Shown here piece by piece: positions 33,286-43,634 of a stretch of 64,000 nt of DNA; position 1 is the first letter of the stretch, and each line of letters starts with the position of its first letter. The notes under the pieces are model-generated. The model made no database searches and had not been told where the DNA came from. It saw only the letters and a list, made by a program, of their open reading frames with translations. A program made the translations under genes and the position numbers. The stretch covers positions 154,411,092 through 154,475,091 of the forward strand of contig CM043943.1 of the NCBI GenBank assembly GCA_014529385.2, in the 5' to 3' direction. This DNA comes from Adiantum capillus-veneris. Its lineage: Eukaryota; Streptophyta; Polypodiopsida; Polypodiales; Pteridaceae.

Positions 33286-34469
33286 TCTGTGCGGACATTG
33301 AAAAACATGTACGTGAGTGTTTAATCTGCCAAAAAGTAAAATATGCCAGACATAAAGTTTATGGCAAGCTTCAGCCACTCCCTGTGCCTAACACGCCATG
33401 GGGAAGTATTGCCATGGATTTTATTACGGATCTTCCTAGATCCAAGAATGGAAACGATGCAATCTGGACTATAGTAGACAGATTCAGTAAGCAAGCACAT
33501 TTCCTTCCAGTAAAGAAGACGATCAAAGCTGATCACATGGCTATAGCTCAGATTTTTAAACACCATGGATTGCCAAAGACTATTGTCAGCGATAGAGATC
33601 CTCGCATGACTAGTCTATTTTGGCAAGCATTGTCCGAAAACTTGGGAACTAAGCTTGATTTTTCATCACCTTATCATCCTCAAACAGATAGTCAAAGCGA
33701 AATCGCTAATGCCACTGTTTTAGATCTCCTCAAGTGCTATGTTTCGGAACGACAATCCGAATGGGAACAGTACTTACCGATAGTTGAGTTTGCGTATAAT
33801 AATACCATCCATTCCTCAACTGATAAAGCTCCCTTCGAAATTATTTATGGGAAGCCACTCTTACTTCCTATTATGATTACCAAAGAAAACATCTTTGCTG
33901 CAGATGAATTTGTGCGCAATATTGATATTGCCTATCAACAAGTAAAGCAAGCGATTCTATGTACTCAAGAGCAACAGAAGAGAAAAGCAGACAAGCACAG
34001 AAGGAATCTCAATCTTGAAAAAGGACAATATGTCCTGCTTCGGTTTGAGAAAGCTAGATTGAAAAAGCGGATCGGAAAAGGGAAAGTTGTCAAACTTTCC
34101 CATAGATTTTACGGCCCTTTCAAAATCACAGATAAAGTCAATGACGTGACTTCCAGATTGAATTTGCCTTCTCACTGGCACATCCATAATGCTTTTCATC
34201 TCAGTCTCCTCCGACCATACGTTGGACCTCCTCCAGTGGCGCCAGTACAAGAAGATCCTCCAGAAGTCGAAGAGACTGAGGAAATCCTTCAACCTGAACA
34301 GATAATCCACCACTCGGAGAGACAACTAAAGTCGGGGAGCCTACATCGAAAGTATTTAGTCAAGTTCAAGAATTACACCCCTTTAGATGCAAAGTGGATG
34401 AGTGAGTCCGATCTTAAGGACTACCCAGACATCTTGCACAGTTATGTTGACGCTCTACAATTGAGGTGA
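33282..34469 (+). CDS. Element B integrase core, GPY/F region and chromodomain
   Basis: A 395-codon open frame. It opens with the second half of the zinc-binding region (HVRECLICQ). The catalytic DDE triad follows: MDFITDLP, then IVSDRDPRMTS, then SQSEIANATVLD (this Glu, where DGQTE is usual). RFYGPFKI is the GPY/F-type module. The last 60 residues (HRKYLVKFKNYTPLDAKW) look like a chromodomain, which directs integration through chromatin. The stop lies 11 bp before the 3' LTR. All triad residues are present, but the frame lost its start to the insertion at 32,781. Confidence 0.92.
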   Translation: MLCADIEKHVRECLICQKVKYARHKVYGKLQPLPVPNTPWGSIAMDFITDLPRSKNGNDAIWTIVDRFSKQAHFLPVKKTIKADHMAIAQIFKHHGLPKTIVSDRDPRMTSLFWQALSENLGTKLDFSSPYHPQTDSQSEIANATVLDLLKCYVSERQSEWEQYLPIVEFAYNNTIHSSTDKAPFEIIYGKPLLLPIMITKENIFAADEFVRNIDIAYQQVKQAILCTQEQQKRKADKHRRNLNLEKGQYVLLRFEKARLKKRIGKGKVVKLSHRFYGPFKITDKVNDVTSRLNLPSHWHIHNAFHLSLLRPYVGPPPVAPVQEDPPEVEETEEILQPEQIIHHSERQLKSGSLHRKYLVKFKNYTPLDAKWMSESDLKDYPDILHSYVDALQLR

Positions 34470-34480
34470 ACCAAGACGGA

Positions 34481-35974
34481 TGTAACTATGTCAAACTTTG
34501 TGTATTTACGAGAAAAGAATTATCTAATTAGTTGTGTACACATCAGAATAGATCTAGCAGTTCTGGGGCCTCCGGTGCGCCCAAGTTTGGGTCAATGCAC
34601 CTCAGGGAGACTCTAGCAGAAAATACCCTGAAGCCCTAGTGATTGGGAAATCGGGTCTTCAATGAAGGGATAGATAGTAGCCTCAGATTTCAGGCTCAGA
34701 AAATTACGCGCGCTAGTGCAAGCAGAGGAATGAGATCGGGTCCTTAGAATAATAACCCTAGGGCCTGAATTATTTTACGGCCTTAGGATAAGTTAGTTAA
34801 AGTATTTTTAAATTGTTTATGCCGGACCAAATGACCGGACAAGTGCGAACACGTAATGCCAGAGCAGTGCTGGTACGGCATTGCGCTGGGGAGCAGGTAA
34901 CATTTTCATTGGTTGCATCTATGTGTGCATTTGTGGTTCAATTTGCACATTTCATTAATAGTTTGTGAACTTTTAAGAGTGAAAGTTGAAGGGTTTTTAA
35001 GTTATTAAGTAAGTGTGCCAAGTGGCACACTTACCAATGCAAACTAACCCTCTCACTCTCACTCTCACCCTCTCTCTTCCTAGCGCCCCCTCTTCTTGCT
35101 TGCTTGATAAGAGGCCCCCCTTCCCCACTTCTCAGTGTTGGCAGTGCTCCTACCCCCCCTATTGTGAGTATGCTCTACGCATTGGAGCCCTCCATGGAAG
35201 CTTGAGAGCAGCCCCTTGCGACATATGTGGTGGCCTCGTGCTCCCATTGTCTAGAACAAGGGTTTTCATAACCATAGCCAGCTTTTGGTAAAGTTTCATC
35301 GCGAGAAGTTGCAGCAGGCACTCTCTTCGTAGAGTGTGGTGGCTGTAAATTCTCTGTTTTCAGCCCCTAATCATCTCTTTTAGGGTGAATTTCAGCAAAA
35401 TACACATAGAATCTAGTTCTTCTCTACCTACACTACGCATACACAAAGTTTGGTGTGATTCCATCGCGAAAAAGGTCTCTATTTCGGCTTTGGAAGGTGC
35501 TCAGGTAACATTTTCAGGTTATGTGCAGAAAATTACAGCAAGCATGTGTGCATGCATTTTGCGTGTTTCTCCCTTGTTTTTGTTGCAGGAATGATTATGC
35601 AAAAAGGGACACAGTTAGCGGAAGCTAGACTCTCATTTTCGAGAGCTTCCGTTGAGTTTTGTGGAAGATAGACTCTCGTTTTCGAGAGCTTCCCAAAATC
35701 TCATAGCAGAGGGAAAATCCTCTTCGTATTCTGAGATTAGCTTTCGCACTCTCTCAGTCAGAAGCAAAAAAGAAAGAATAGAGGACGGGCAATTGCCCCG
35801 TTCCTGTGCTTGTAAAGATTCTCCCTTCGTAATAAAGATATTCTCTTTATGGAGTGGGACCAGCCCATCTTCTGGTCCCCAATGACGTGTCAAGCTTTTT
35901 CTCTCTCTCTCTAATTCTCTTGAGTATTTGAAGTACAATTAAAAGACAGTTTATGCTTCCGTATTTTTGTGACA
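34481..35974 (+). repeat. Element B 3' LTR
   Basis: Begins TGTAACTATGTC and ends TTTTTGTGACA, 1,494 bp, with ATTCT after it. It preserves the uninterrupted C2 target (GATTGGGAAATCGGGTC at about 34,644). Its (CT)n tract is only about 14 bases. The preceding bases, CCAAGACGGA, are a weak polypurine tract. Confidence 0.94.
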
Positions 35975-36450
35975 ATTCTTTTTCCCACTTTTGAACACTG
36001 GAAAGAAAATTTTCAATTAACTGGAATGTTCGATGACAATTGGTTATGGCTTTATGTACTGGCCTTCTCTCTCTGGGCTTTCCTAGTCTGTAATTATCAG
36101 TCAGCGTCCTAGTCCTCATCTGGTTATGTTTCCGACACTGTGTCCTCGACTTTCTTCTTAGCCGGTTTATGTGTTGATCGGTGACTTCGTCTGCTACCCT
36201 CATTCTCATCAATATGTCTTCGGTTTTTCTTAGACCCATGGGATCAGCTCCTTCTCTTGGCCTGTTCAGCCTTCCTTCGCTTGGAATGACTGGAGTGCTG
36301 AGAATCTCTTGATTCATCAGCGGTACCTGGTCCTATAGCCACATCAATATCATTGCCACGTTGTTGGTTAGTTTCAGAACCTTGCTTTGATTCAGAATGG
36401 GGCTAACGCGGTATGGATTCTTCATGAATCTCGTAGTTGGTCGTTGACAT
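35975..36450 (-). pseudogene. Element A: gag N-terminus
   Basis: The gag start is taken at the Met at 36,448-36,450 (MSTTNYEIHEES), 38 bp inside the primer-binding site. It is followed by Ser/Arg/Lys-rich sequence (SHSKRRKAEQA-like, RRSHRSTHKPAKKK). The left edge (35,980-36,000) continues in frame with 15,353 across the B insertion when one ATTCT copy is dropped. Stops and frameshifts show decay. Confidence 0.75.
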
Positions 36451-36488
36451 CGTGTACCTAGTTTGGGTGGCGACGCTGATATCGAGTA

Positions 36489-36500
36489 GCTCTAACACCA
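36489..36500 (-). other. Element A primer-binding site (decayed)
   Basis: On the minus strand TGGTGTTAGAGC, two changes from TGGTATCAGAGC of initiator tRNA-Met. It lies 38 bp before the gag start and two bases inside a CCCA end, as expected for element A. Confidence 0.75.
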
Positions 36501-36502
36501 AC

Positions 36503-37314
36503 TGGGAGATAGTTCACCCGTCTTAGAAGACCTTAGCTCAAGCCACCGTGATCGCCAAAATGGAATGAGTTTGATGTATTCAGATAGCTATTCCAGGTTG
36601 GCAGTTAGAGTTAGTTCAGGTCTGACTTTAAGACTTCAGACCAGACTTCAGTGTACTGAAAGACAACTGGAACTGGTAATGAACAGATACTGGAAAAGAT
36701 AATTGGAACTGGAACTGTATTATTTAGAGCCAGAACAGTGTACAACTGAAGTAAGTATTGAAAGAGCTTTCAGATTAGTGAGATTACAAATTACATCAAT
36801 CAATGGCTCAAGATACAAATGGGTGGAAAATAGACTAGCATGACATATTGTGACCCCTCGTGTCCCCTCAAAATGGAGTAAAGGATCTTATTTATGGTCT
36901 TCGCATCGGTGTCTAACTGACTGTGTACTGTGTCACTTACTGTGGTAATTGTTTCCGAGTTATTGCTGTTGGAAACTTCAGTCCAGCTTTTGCTAAAGGT
37001 TGTTCCCACCTTCTACACTCTACCTTTAGGATTGAAGGCCCCTCGATTGTGCTCTGTAAGTTCTTCAAGTTGGTAGGAGAGGTAGGTTTTTAAATCCTAA
37101 CCCCTCAAGCCTCTCAGCCACATCTTCAGGGTTCAAATCTTCTGAGTTAGATTTTTTAAACTCTGACCCCTTGTCCTCTCAGCCAATCCTTCCAGTTAGG
37201 ACACTTTACGTCACCAACTTGTTACATCGGTCATCTTCAATAAGTCGGCTAGGAGGATTCTGAAGTCCTAACCCTCTTCGTCTGTAGTGGTTGCCACGTC
37301 ACAGATTTTGTGAC
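36503..37314 (-). repeat. Probable 5' LTR of element A, boundaries uncertain
   Basis: Starts TGGGAGATAG beside the decayed primer-binding site. About 811 bp later, GATTTTGTGACA gives a possible CA end. The right part (37,020-37,314) shares the pyrimidine-rich text of 4,640-4,830 and 40,450-40,530. I found no partner LTR with the same start on the left side of element A, so the length is a guess. Confidence 0.45.
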
Positions 37315-37589
37315 ATACTCCCCACTTGAAAAGTAATCGTCTGTGATTAGACCTAAACTCAATGGAGTTCGTTCAAAAATTCGAAAATCATTAAATATTC
37401 TCGTTCCGTATCGAAGCTCTTGATATTCTAGCATAGCAAAGTTAGACATCACACCCAAGCCGTGATAATCTTTAAAGCACTGAGATTACATACCCAAGCA
37501 ATCTCACCTAATTTGGAATATTTAAGGTTGACACATCATGATGCAACACAGATGACTACAGAAGCAATCACAAGACATAGACATAAACT

Positions 37590-37850
37590 CCCCAATGAAT
37601 ACCCCCCCAAAAAATTGAGGTCCCAAGCCATGAGAAATTCAAAGACCATTTCCCCATGAATACTCCTCCCGAGAACCAAAGTCAGGGGCATGAGATTCAA
37701 AGGCCATGTACAACCAAATGCTCACCAGACCGCAAAATTGAGGTCCCAAGCCATCAGAATTTCAAAGACCACTTCCCCATGAATACTCCTCCCTAGAACC
37801 CATGAGATTCAAAGGCCATGTACAACCAAACGCTCACCATCTCGCAACAT
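37590..37850. repeat. Tandem duplication, unit about 130 bp
   Basis: A segment with CCCATGAATACTCCTCCC, GAGATTCAAAGGCCATG and TACAACCAAA(T/C)GCTCACCA occurs twice in a row with small deletions. No coding content. Confidence 0.75.
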
Positions 37851-37969
37851 GCGTCGTTCAAAGGTTCCATGTACTCCCCAAATCGCACTCTGCATTGTTT
37901 AGAGATTCCAATTACAACATCCACATGAATATTCCCCCAAGATTAAGACCCGAGCCATGAGTTATTCAA

Positions 37970-38159
37970 ACTCGCATAGTAACACGAAACGGGCGGAAAG
38001 GGGGGTAATCGTACCAAAAACAACATTCCGGCCGGTTCCATGTGCCGAAACGGTGTCGAGAACGAAAAAACGTTCCGGATCCGAAACGTATCAGCAAAAC
38101 AGGCAGAACAGGCATCCGGAACGGCTTGGCGGAATGGGCAACAACAAAATTGAAAAAAA

Positions 38160-38202
<43 letters not shown>

Positions 38203-38610
38203 AAGAGTGAGAGAGGTGGCAGTTTGGGGGAGATTTCAAACCTCTCAAGACTCACACAAGGGACGGGCAGGGGGGGGGAGGGGCCTTTTTTCTTTAAAAG
38301 CTATCAATATGGCTCAAGCGGAACGGGCAACCATCAATATGGCTCAAGCCTCAAGGCTAAAGCGCCATCAATATGGCACAACTTACAAGCTTCATTGGGG
38401 GGGAAGGTGGGTATCCTTTCCATCCGCTCCTAGATAATCCAAACCCTCAAGCTCTCAAGAGTCAAAAACAGGTCCCCACCATGGCATATTTTAGGTTCAC
38501 CGTTCCGGCCCCCATTCCCGTTCCGCTGTTCCGGGGCCCCCCCTTTTCGAAATCGTTCCGGAGGCCCCCATTCGCGTTCCTCGTTCCCATTCAGTGTAAC
38601 TACGATTCAG
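37970..38610. mobile_element. GGAACG-rich fold-back-like segment
   Basis: The left part (37,985-38,130) is rich in GGAACGG/TCCGGA phrases. The right part (38,498-38,610) has the complementary CCGTTCC/GTTCCGG phrases, so the ends can pair imperfectly. Between them are a GA tract (38,162-38,196), a G run and three copies of (C/A)ATCAATATGGC. The design resembles the GTAC-rich insertion at 32,781-33,285 with another motif. I did not find a TSD. Confidence 0.5.
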
Positions 38611-38769
38611 AGACCAAAATACAATTGAAACGAACATCTAAACCAGAATCACGCAATCTCAATCGGCACAAAGACACATTCAAAACAAAAAAATGCTATT
38701 TCAAATAATTCTACAAACAGTATTCTCAAACAAAGTTCAAGAGTAACTAAATACAAAGCAAACTTAAAA

Positions 38770-40330
38770 TCATTTTGGGCTGGCCTCGGTCAATCAAACT
38801 CGAAGTACGACTGGCGTGCCGTTCTATACCAAAGGAATGGTTTTGTTCTGGATCTGAATGATAGCATTGTTCTTGTCGTGCCACGACATGCCCAAAAGAG
38901 CGTCACAAGGCCCTAACCGCATTATGTGAAAGTCTCCCTTACCACGGTACCTTAGATTGTGAACGAAAGAGCACCAATGAGTGGTACAACTTTATGAGTT
39001 AGCTATGTGGCTAGGTCAACTTCAAGTTCTCCAACAAACTGATCATATTCAACGTCTATCTGCTTGAGAAACCATGGATGGATGAAATCCTCGCTGGCTC
39101 CTAGGTCAAAGAAGACAAGTCCTTTGAAGTCATTAATCTTTCCATATGCTCTGCACAATTCTTTGGAGCCATCGATTGAGATGCCATAAATGTCGTGAAC
39201 AAGGCCTACTACAGTTTTGGCTTTCTTAGCAGGAGGTTGCTTTGGGGGCTTATCCCCTTCGGTAGGACATACATAGGAGATGAGTCGTGTCTGGAAACAT
39301 TCAAAGCATCTGCCTTCTTGAAATAGAGTTTCTCGTTAGTGAAGTGTCAAACGAGGGCTTTCAAGTTGAGTCCAATTGTCACGAGAATTCCGAGAATTTG
39401 TACGTTGTTAACAAGGATTTTGAGTGTTTGTCAGATGATCTTCCGTAACAAACTCTAATCTTCCTTTCATAAGCTTGTAGCCAACCACAACATGATCCAT
39501 AAGCTCTTGCATAGTAGAAGCTTGTTTAGACAAACAGTAGTCCTGTAGAGGAGGTGGCAGTCCAATCGTATACCGATCGCACTAGTCCTTGACGGTTCTC
39601 AACATGAAAAAAGACACCAAAAGGTAACATTGAAGAGCTTTTGGTTGTAGTCTTCCATGGTTTCCGTGGCAAGCATTTTCAGGTTACCCTCTTCTACCAG
39701 AAGCGGTATTGCAAAGTGATGCCATGTGGCTTCGGGCAAAAATATTCTTGAAAGCTTGCCAAGTCATTGAAGCGTGCACCTTGGTAGCTATAGAACTCCA
39801 CCACTGCATAGCATTATCTTTGAGAAATCCTACAACTCCAGAGATCTTCGATTCTTCGATGTAGTTTTTCCTAGAGCTTAGATGTTATAAAACTGCTATA
39901 GGAACTGTAAGACTTCCTTTCTATCTTTCACCCCTAAAAAGGTAAAAAATTTATTGTAGATTCGCTATCCTTGAAATCTTTTGGTTGATGCGGAGCGAAT
40001 CAGGATGTGGATAATAGAGGTAGGTATGCACGCTCCAACCATTATACCTAAGTGGTAGTGGACGAGGTGGTGGCAGCGGTAGTGGCACTGGGTATAAATC
40101 TAATGGTTGCACCAGGAACAGAAAACTGAGTGGGATATCAGATAGAAATCGTGCTTTCTAGTGTTGGAGGAGGAGAAACAACTTGAGGCAATAGAGGCAG
40201 CGATATGTAGTTCAAAAACTGTTGAAAGATCTCCAGATTCGGGAGGTTCTGGTATCTGTTGAGGACGCCCCAAGAGTGTGTCGCGAAGTTCGTCGAGGAG
40301 ATACTGCAGGTACCCTGTAGAATCTAAAGC
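38770..40330 (-). pseudogene. Gag-protease relic of another Ty3/gypsy element
   Basis: Minus-strand reading gives, from right to left, a gag helix region (TIGLPPPLQDYC, then MQELMDHVVVGYKLM near 39,450-39,560) and a decayed zinc-knuckle start (GRCFECF near 39,310). The protease follows, with VFFDLGASEDFIHPW at about 39,070-39,120 (catalytic Asp in DLGAS) and DALLGMSWHDKNNAI near 38,850-38,910. Frames are broken by several stops. No RT follows on the left. Which element it came from is unclear; a PR/zinc-knuckle layout like C1 is possible. Confidence 0.75.
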
Positions 40331-40374
40331 ACAGTCTTGCTTTGTCTGCTCTTGGAGCGACCTATTAAATTTTT

Positions 40375-40530
40375 AGGACCCTCGGTCATCTTCTACACGT
40401 TGGGATGTCTTCTTCCACCTCTAGGTTTTAGGCCCCTTGGCCATCTTCAATAAGTCGGCTAGGATTAGAATTATGAAGTCCTCACCCCCTTCATCTTCAA
40501 TGATTGCCATGTCACCAATTTTGTGACATT
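40375..40530. repeat. Dispersed LTR-like fragment
   Basis: Shares GTTGGGATGTCTTCTTC and TCTAGGTTTTAGGCCCC with about 4,150-4,190, and TAAGTCGGCTAGGA...TTTTGTGACA with 37,230-37,314. It is therefore related to both the 3.6-4.8 kb modules and the probable LTR of element A. Confidence 0.65.
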
Positions 40531-41420
40531 GACTATACTTGACATACATATGGCAAACAAAGCAATGCCGACCACTCCTTTTTTCAAGAGCCACCGACTA
40601 ACAATCTCATCATGCAATTGTCTGCCCACGTCAGCTTCTTGCATGATGTGAGCATAGGTGGTTGCATCCAAAGAGAGGCCCTCACTTTGCCTTCGCCGAA
40701 AACAACCTAGAGCTTCTTTACTGTACCCTGTTTGGCCTTCCCTACAATCGATGCACTCCTAGATATGACATTTTCATCGAAGATGCAAGTATAGATGATT
40801 GCATCAAAGGAGAGGTCCTCACTTTGCACTTGCTGAAACAACCTAGAGCTTCTTCCTCGATTGGACATACCCTGCAGTCAATGCATTCCAAGAGATGACA
40901 TGCAAGACAAGAAGCTCCTCAAACGCTTCTTGTGGTTTCGCCAATATACCACATTTGGCATTCAACCAAAGCAATCCAGCACTTTGTGACAAATAAGTGC
41001 ATATGATACAAGCCTTTCAAGATGCGAGCATAGGTGCTAACATTTGTAGAGAGGCCCCTTGCTTTACACCCAACATTGGTAGAGTCTCTCTCTCTCTGAA
41101 TGCAACCATTCTATGCCAACCATCCTCCGAATGCAGGACTACAATCAGAGGTGCACTTGCTTCCCTCTTGGAAGTTGGACATACCCTACACTCAATGTAT
41201 TCCAGTGGCACGTTCCAAATAGAAAGGTCCTCAAGCACTTTTTGTGTTTTTCGATCACACCACATTTGGCATACATATTAAGCAAAGCATTGCCAAGCAA
41301 GTCAAGGAGTGTTAGACGAAGACTACAAATGACCTCAACGTGCATATGTTCCTTATGTCGACTTGCAAGTATAGGTGCCCAAATTTGCAGAAGACCCTTG
41401 TTTCACATCCATGAAAACAA
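40460..41420 (-). pseudogene. Eroded PPR-protein debris
   Basis: Minus-strand frames contain GNALLNMYAKCGVI near 41,270, a textbook PPR signature (NALVDMYAKCG). DATTYAHIMQEADVGRQLH and IVSRWLLKKG near 40,560-40,670 match the TTY...GRxIHxEIVRRGL pattern. Frameshifts and stops separate them. The same kind of debris fills 1-3,590, so these may be scattered pieces of related paralogues. Confidence 0.6.
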
Positions 41421-42800
41421 CCCTCTAAACTGGCAACCTCAGCCCAACGAGTGGCGAGGGGGGAAGATAGACACAGATAAGGAGGCAGTGAGTGAGAATG
41501 AGAAAGAGAGAGGAAAGGGGGAGGCCTGTTTACCCTTCGGCTTCTTGCAGCAGCGGGATTGTCGTCAACAACCTTACAGCAGTCTGTCAGACCTCCTTTC
41601 TCATCCTACACTCCAGTCTCCACCTTTGTCAGCTCTGATCCCCTTATGTGGCTCAGCTTGTGGAAGCTCACATGCTGCGGAGTGTCCCTTCATAGTCAAG
41701 TAGGTCGTCCCCTGTGACAGAGGACCCTCTTCTTCCTACTTGTCGCCGTCTAGCGGGTCTCATTGAAGGGACGTCAAGCAGCTACACTCCGCCAAGTTCA
41801 GGAAGTTCCGCCTGTAGTGGCATTCACAATGCTGAAGAGAGAGAGAGCTGAGAGAGATGAAATGAAATGTATAGGTAAAGGGGCAATAGCGTGCCGGGTA
41901 CCAAAAGAGGGACAAAAGTTAAGTGCACACAAAGGCCACATATAGGAAAAAGCGAGACCAGAACAATGATCTTTTATTAACGTGGCAAAATGCCCATTTC
42001 ACATACACCCTCTATTGGGTCACCCTTGCCACCAAAAAGATAATTACAAAGCCTTCAATGCGACTCCAATCATCTCCGTGATTCACCACAATGGCTTCTC
42101 ATATCAGCAGCCTACGATCTTCATCATAGTAATGACCTGGTCCTTTAATGCCGTCCACCTGTAAAGACAACAGATCTTCAACAATCCAAAGCGGTACCTA
42201 CCAACTAATCAAACTTAGCACAAACATTTACTAAGAGATTTTACCGAATCATAAAGCTACGCATCAACAAATTAGCTAAATACACAGATTCAGACACACT
42301 TGAGCCTCTACCCTCGTCCCTCACTTCTCTCGATAAAACAGACATGCAAATGTGTACAATTTGCTCACCACACTTTCTATCACCCATACCTTGGTTGAAT
42401 GCAAACCAGCAACTAATCGACAACTTTGTTAACATTAACAGAACCAACCATTCAAGAACAGCTCAATGAAACCAGCAAGCCCAAATTCACAACTCTTTGA
42501 ACACTGACAAAATCGGTCATTCAAGAACAGCTCATTGAAACCAGCAAGCCCAAATCCACAGCTCTATGAGTTGTGAAGTCTCCCGGCCATTCACCAACCT
42601 TGCCCACACGACATAGCCCTTCCAAAACACAGCAAATATCAACCAGCAAATGCGCCTCAGAAGCAGCCTAGCACAGCAAAGGAGTTTCAACAATAAGGAA
42701 TGCCACATCAAATTCAATGGCACAATTTGCTCCATGTGAGTGCAAGGCGTGTCTTTTAGAAAGACATCCCCCTCGAAGGTCTACTTTGTACCAAAAATGG
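41421..42800. other. No recognisable gene
   Basis: Contains a short GA-rich stretch near 41,839. A tandem duplication of about 69 bp at 42,449-42,560 (CATTCAAGAACAGCTCA(A/T)TGAAACCAGCAAGC repeated). I see no coding or RNA signature. Confidence 0.5.
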
Positions 42801-43412
42801 TGGGCGTGTTTGTTGCTACGAGCGAGTACATGTAGTGCCCATTTTTATGTGCAAACTCCCTCGCATGAAACCTCCCTTCATTACCCCCAAATCAACTACA
42901 TGTGCCACTCCTGCACAAAGTCCGAATAGTCGAGAAAGCAACCCACCAAAGGCCACTCCAAAGAGAAAGTTCTCGGTTAAGGAGTATTCACACCTCCTCG
43001 AAAGCAAACAAGAATAGGTAAGAAAGTAAATATTTAATTCCCTTGCTTACAAATATCATCCTCTTCATATCAAGATATGTTTAGCAACCAGAATCCACAT
43101 CAAACAACTTACTATTTCTATGGATTCGCATCAAATGACTAGCTGCTTCTCTGTGTAGACGCTATGGCGAAGAGCAAACAAAATTCGTCGTTTACGCCGC
43201 CTCCAAAGCATACAAGAGCAGGTAATATATTACAAGTTCACAAACTGTTATAAACATTCACAACAAATAATTTGTTCCTTTTATGTGTAGGAATTACAGG
43301 ATAGAGAAGGCAGAGCGTCTTGTCTCCCAAACATGCAAGATGTAGCAAATCTCGAAGACTGAACTTGTCAGTTTCTTGTCCTTCAACATCCTCTTCAAGG
43401 GAGCTCAAGGGC

Positions 43413-43580
43413 ATGGTCGAAGTGGGGACAAGAGCTTCGTCCACTAAACCCTATTCAAGAAAAGGGCATACCATCATTAAACCTCCACTTGCTCTCATGG
43501 TCGAAGTGGGGACAAGAGCCTCATCCACTAAACCCTATTCAAGAAAATGGCATACCATCATTAAACCTCCACTTGCTCTC
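43413..43580 (+). repeat. 84-bp direct duplication
   Basis: ATGGTCGAAGTGGGGACAAG and the next 64 bases occur twice in a row (starts at 43,413 and 43,497) with few changes. The period is 28 codons, so the surrounding frame (43,320-43,631) is kept. It lies just upstream of the pogo-like transposase start. Confidence 0.92.
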
Positions 43581-43634
43581 ATGGCAAGGCCTACGTTTCC
43601 AAAGCCCAAGATGGTTACAATCAACACATGAACA

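Larger units (their letters stand above)
15359..35974 (+). mobile_element. Element B: plus-strand chromoviral Ty3/gypsy element, expanded and interrupted
   Basis: Both LTRs (about 1.5 kb) end in TG...CA and are flanked by ATTCT duplications. The order is 5' LTR, tRNA-iMet primer-binding site, gag, protease, RT, RNase H, integrase, chromodomain and 3' LTR. That is the Ty3/gypsy order, with the chromodomain pointing to a chromovirus. The span of 20.6 kb is inflated by C2 inside the 5' LTR, by two extra tandem copies of a 4-kb chimeric unit, and by a 505-bp insertion in the integrase. All coding parts carry stops or frameshifts, so this copy is dead. Confidence 0.93.
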
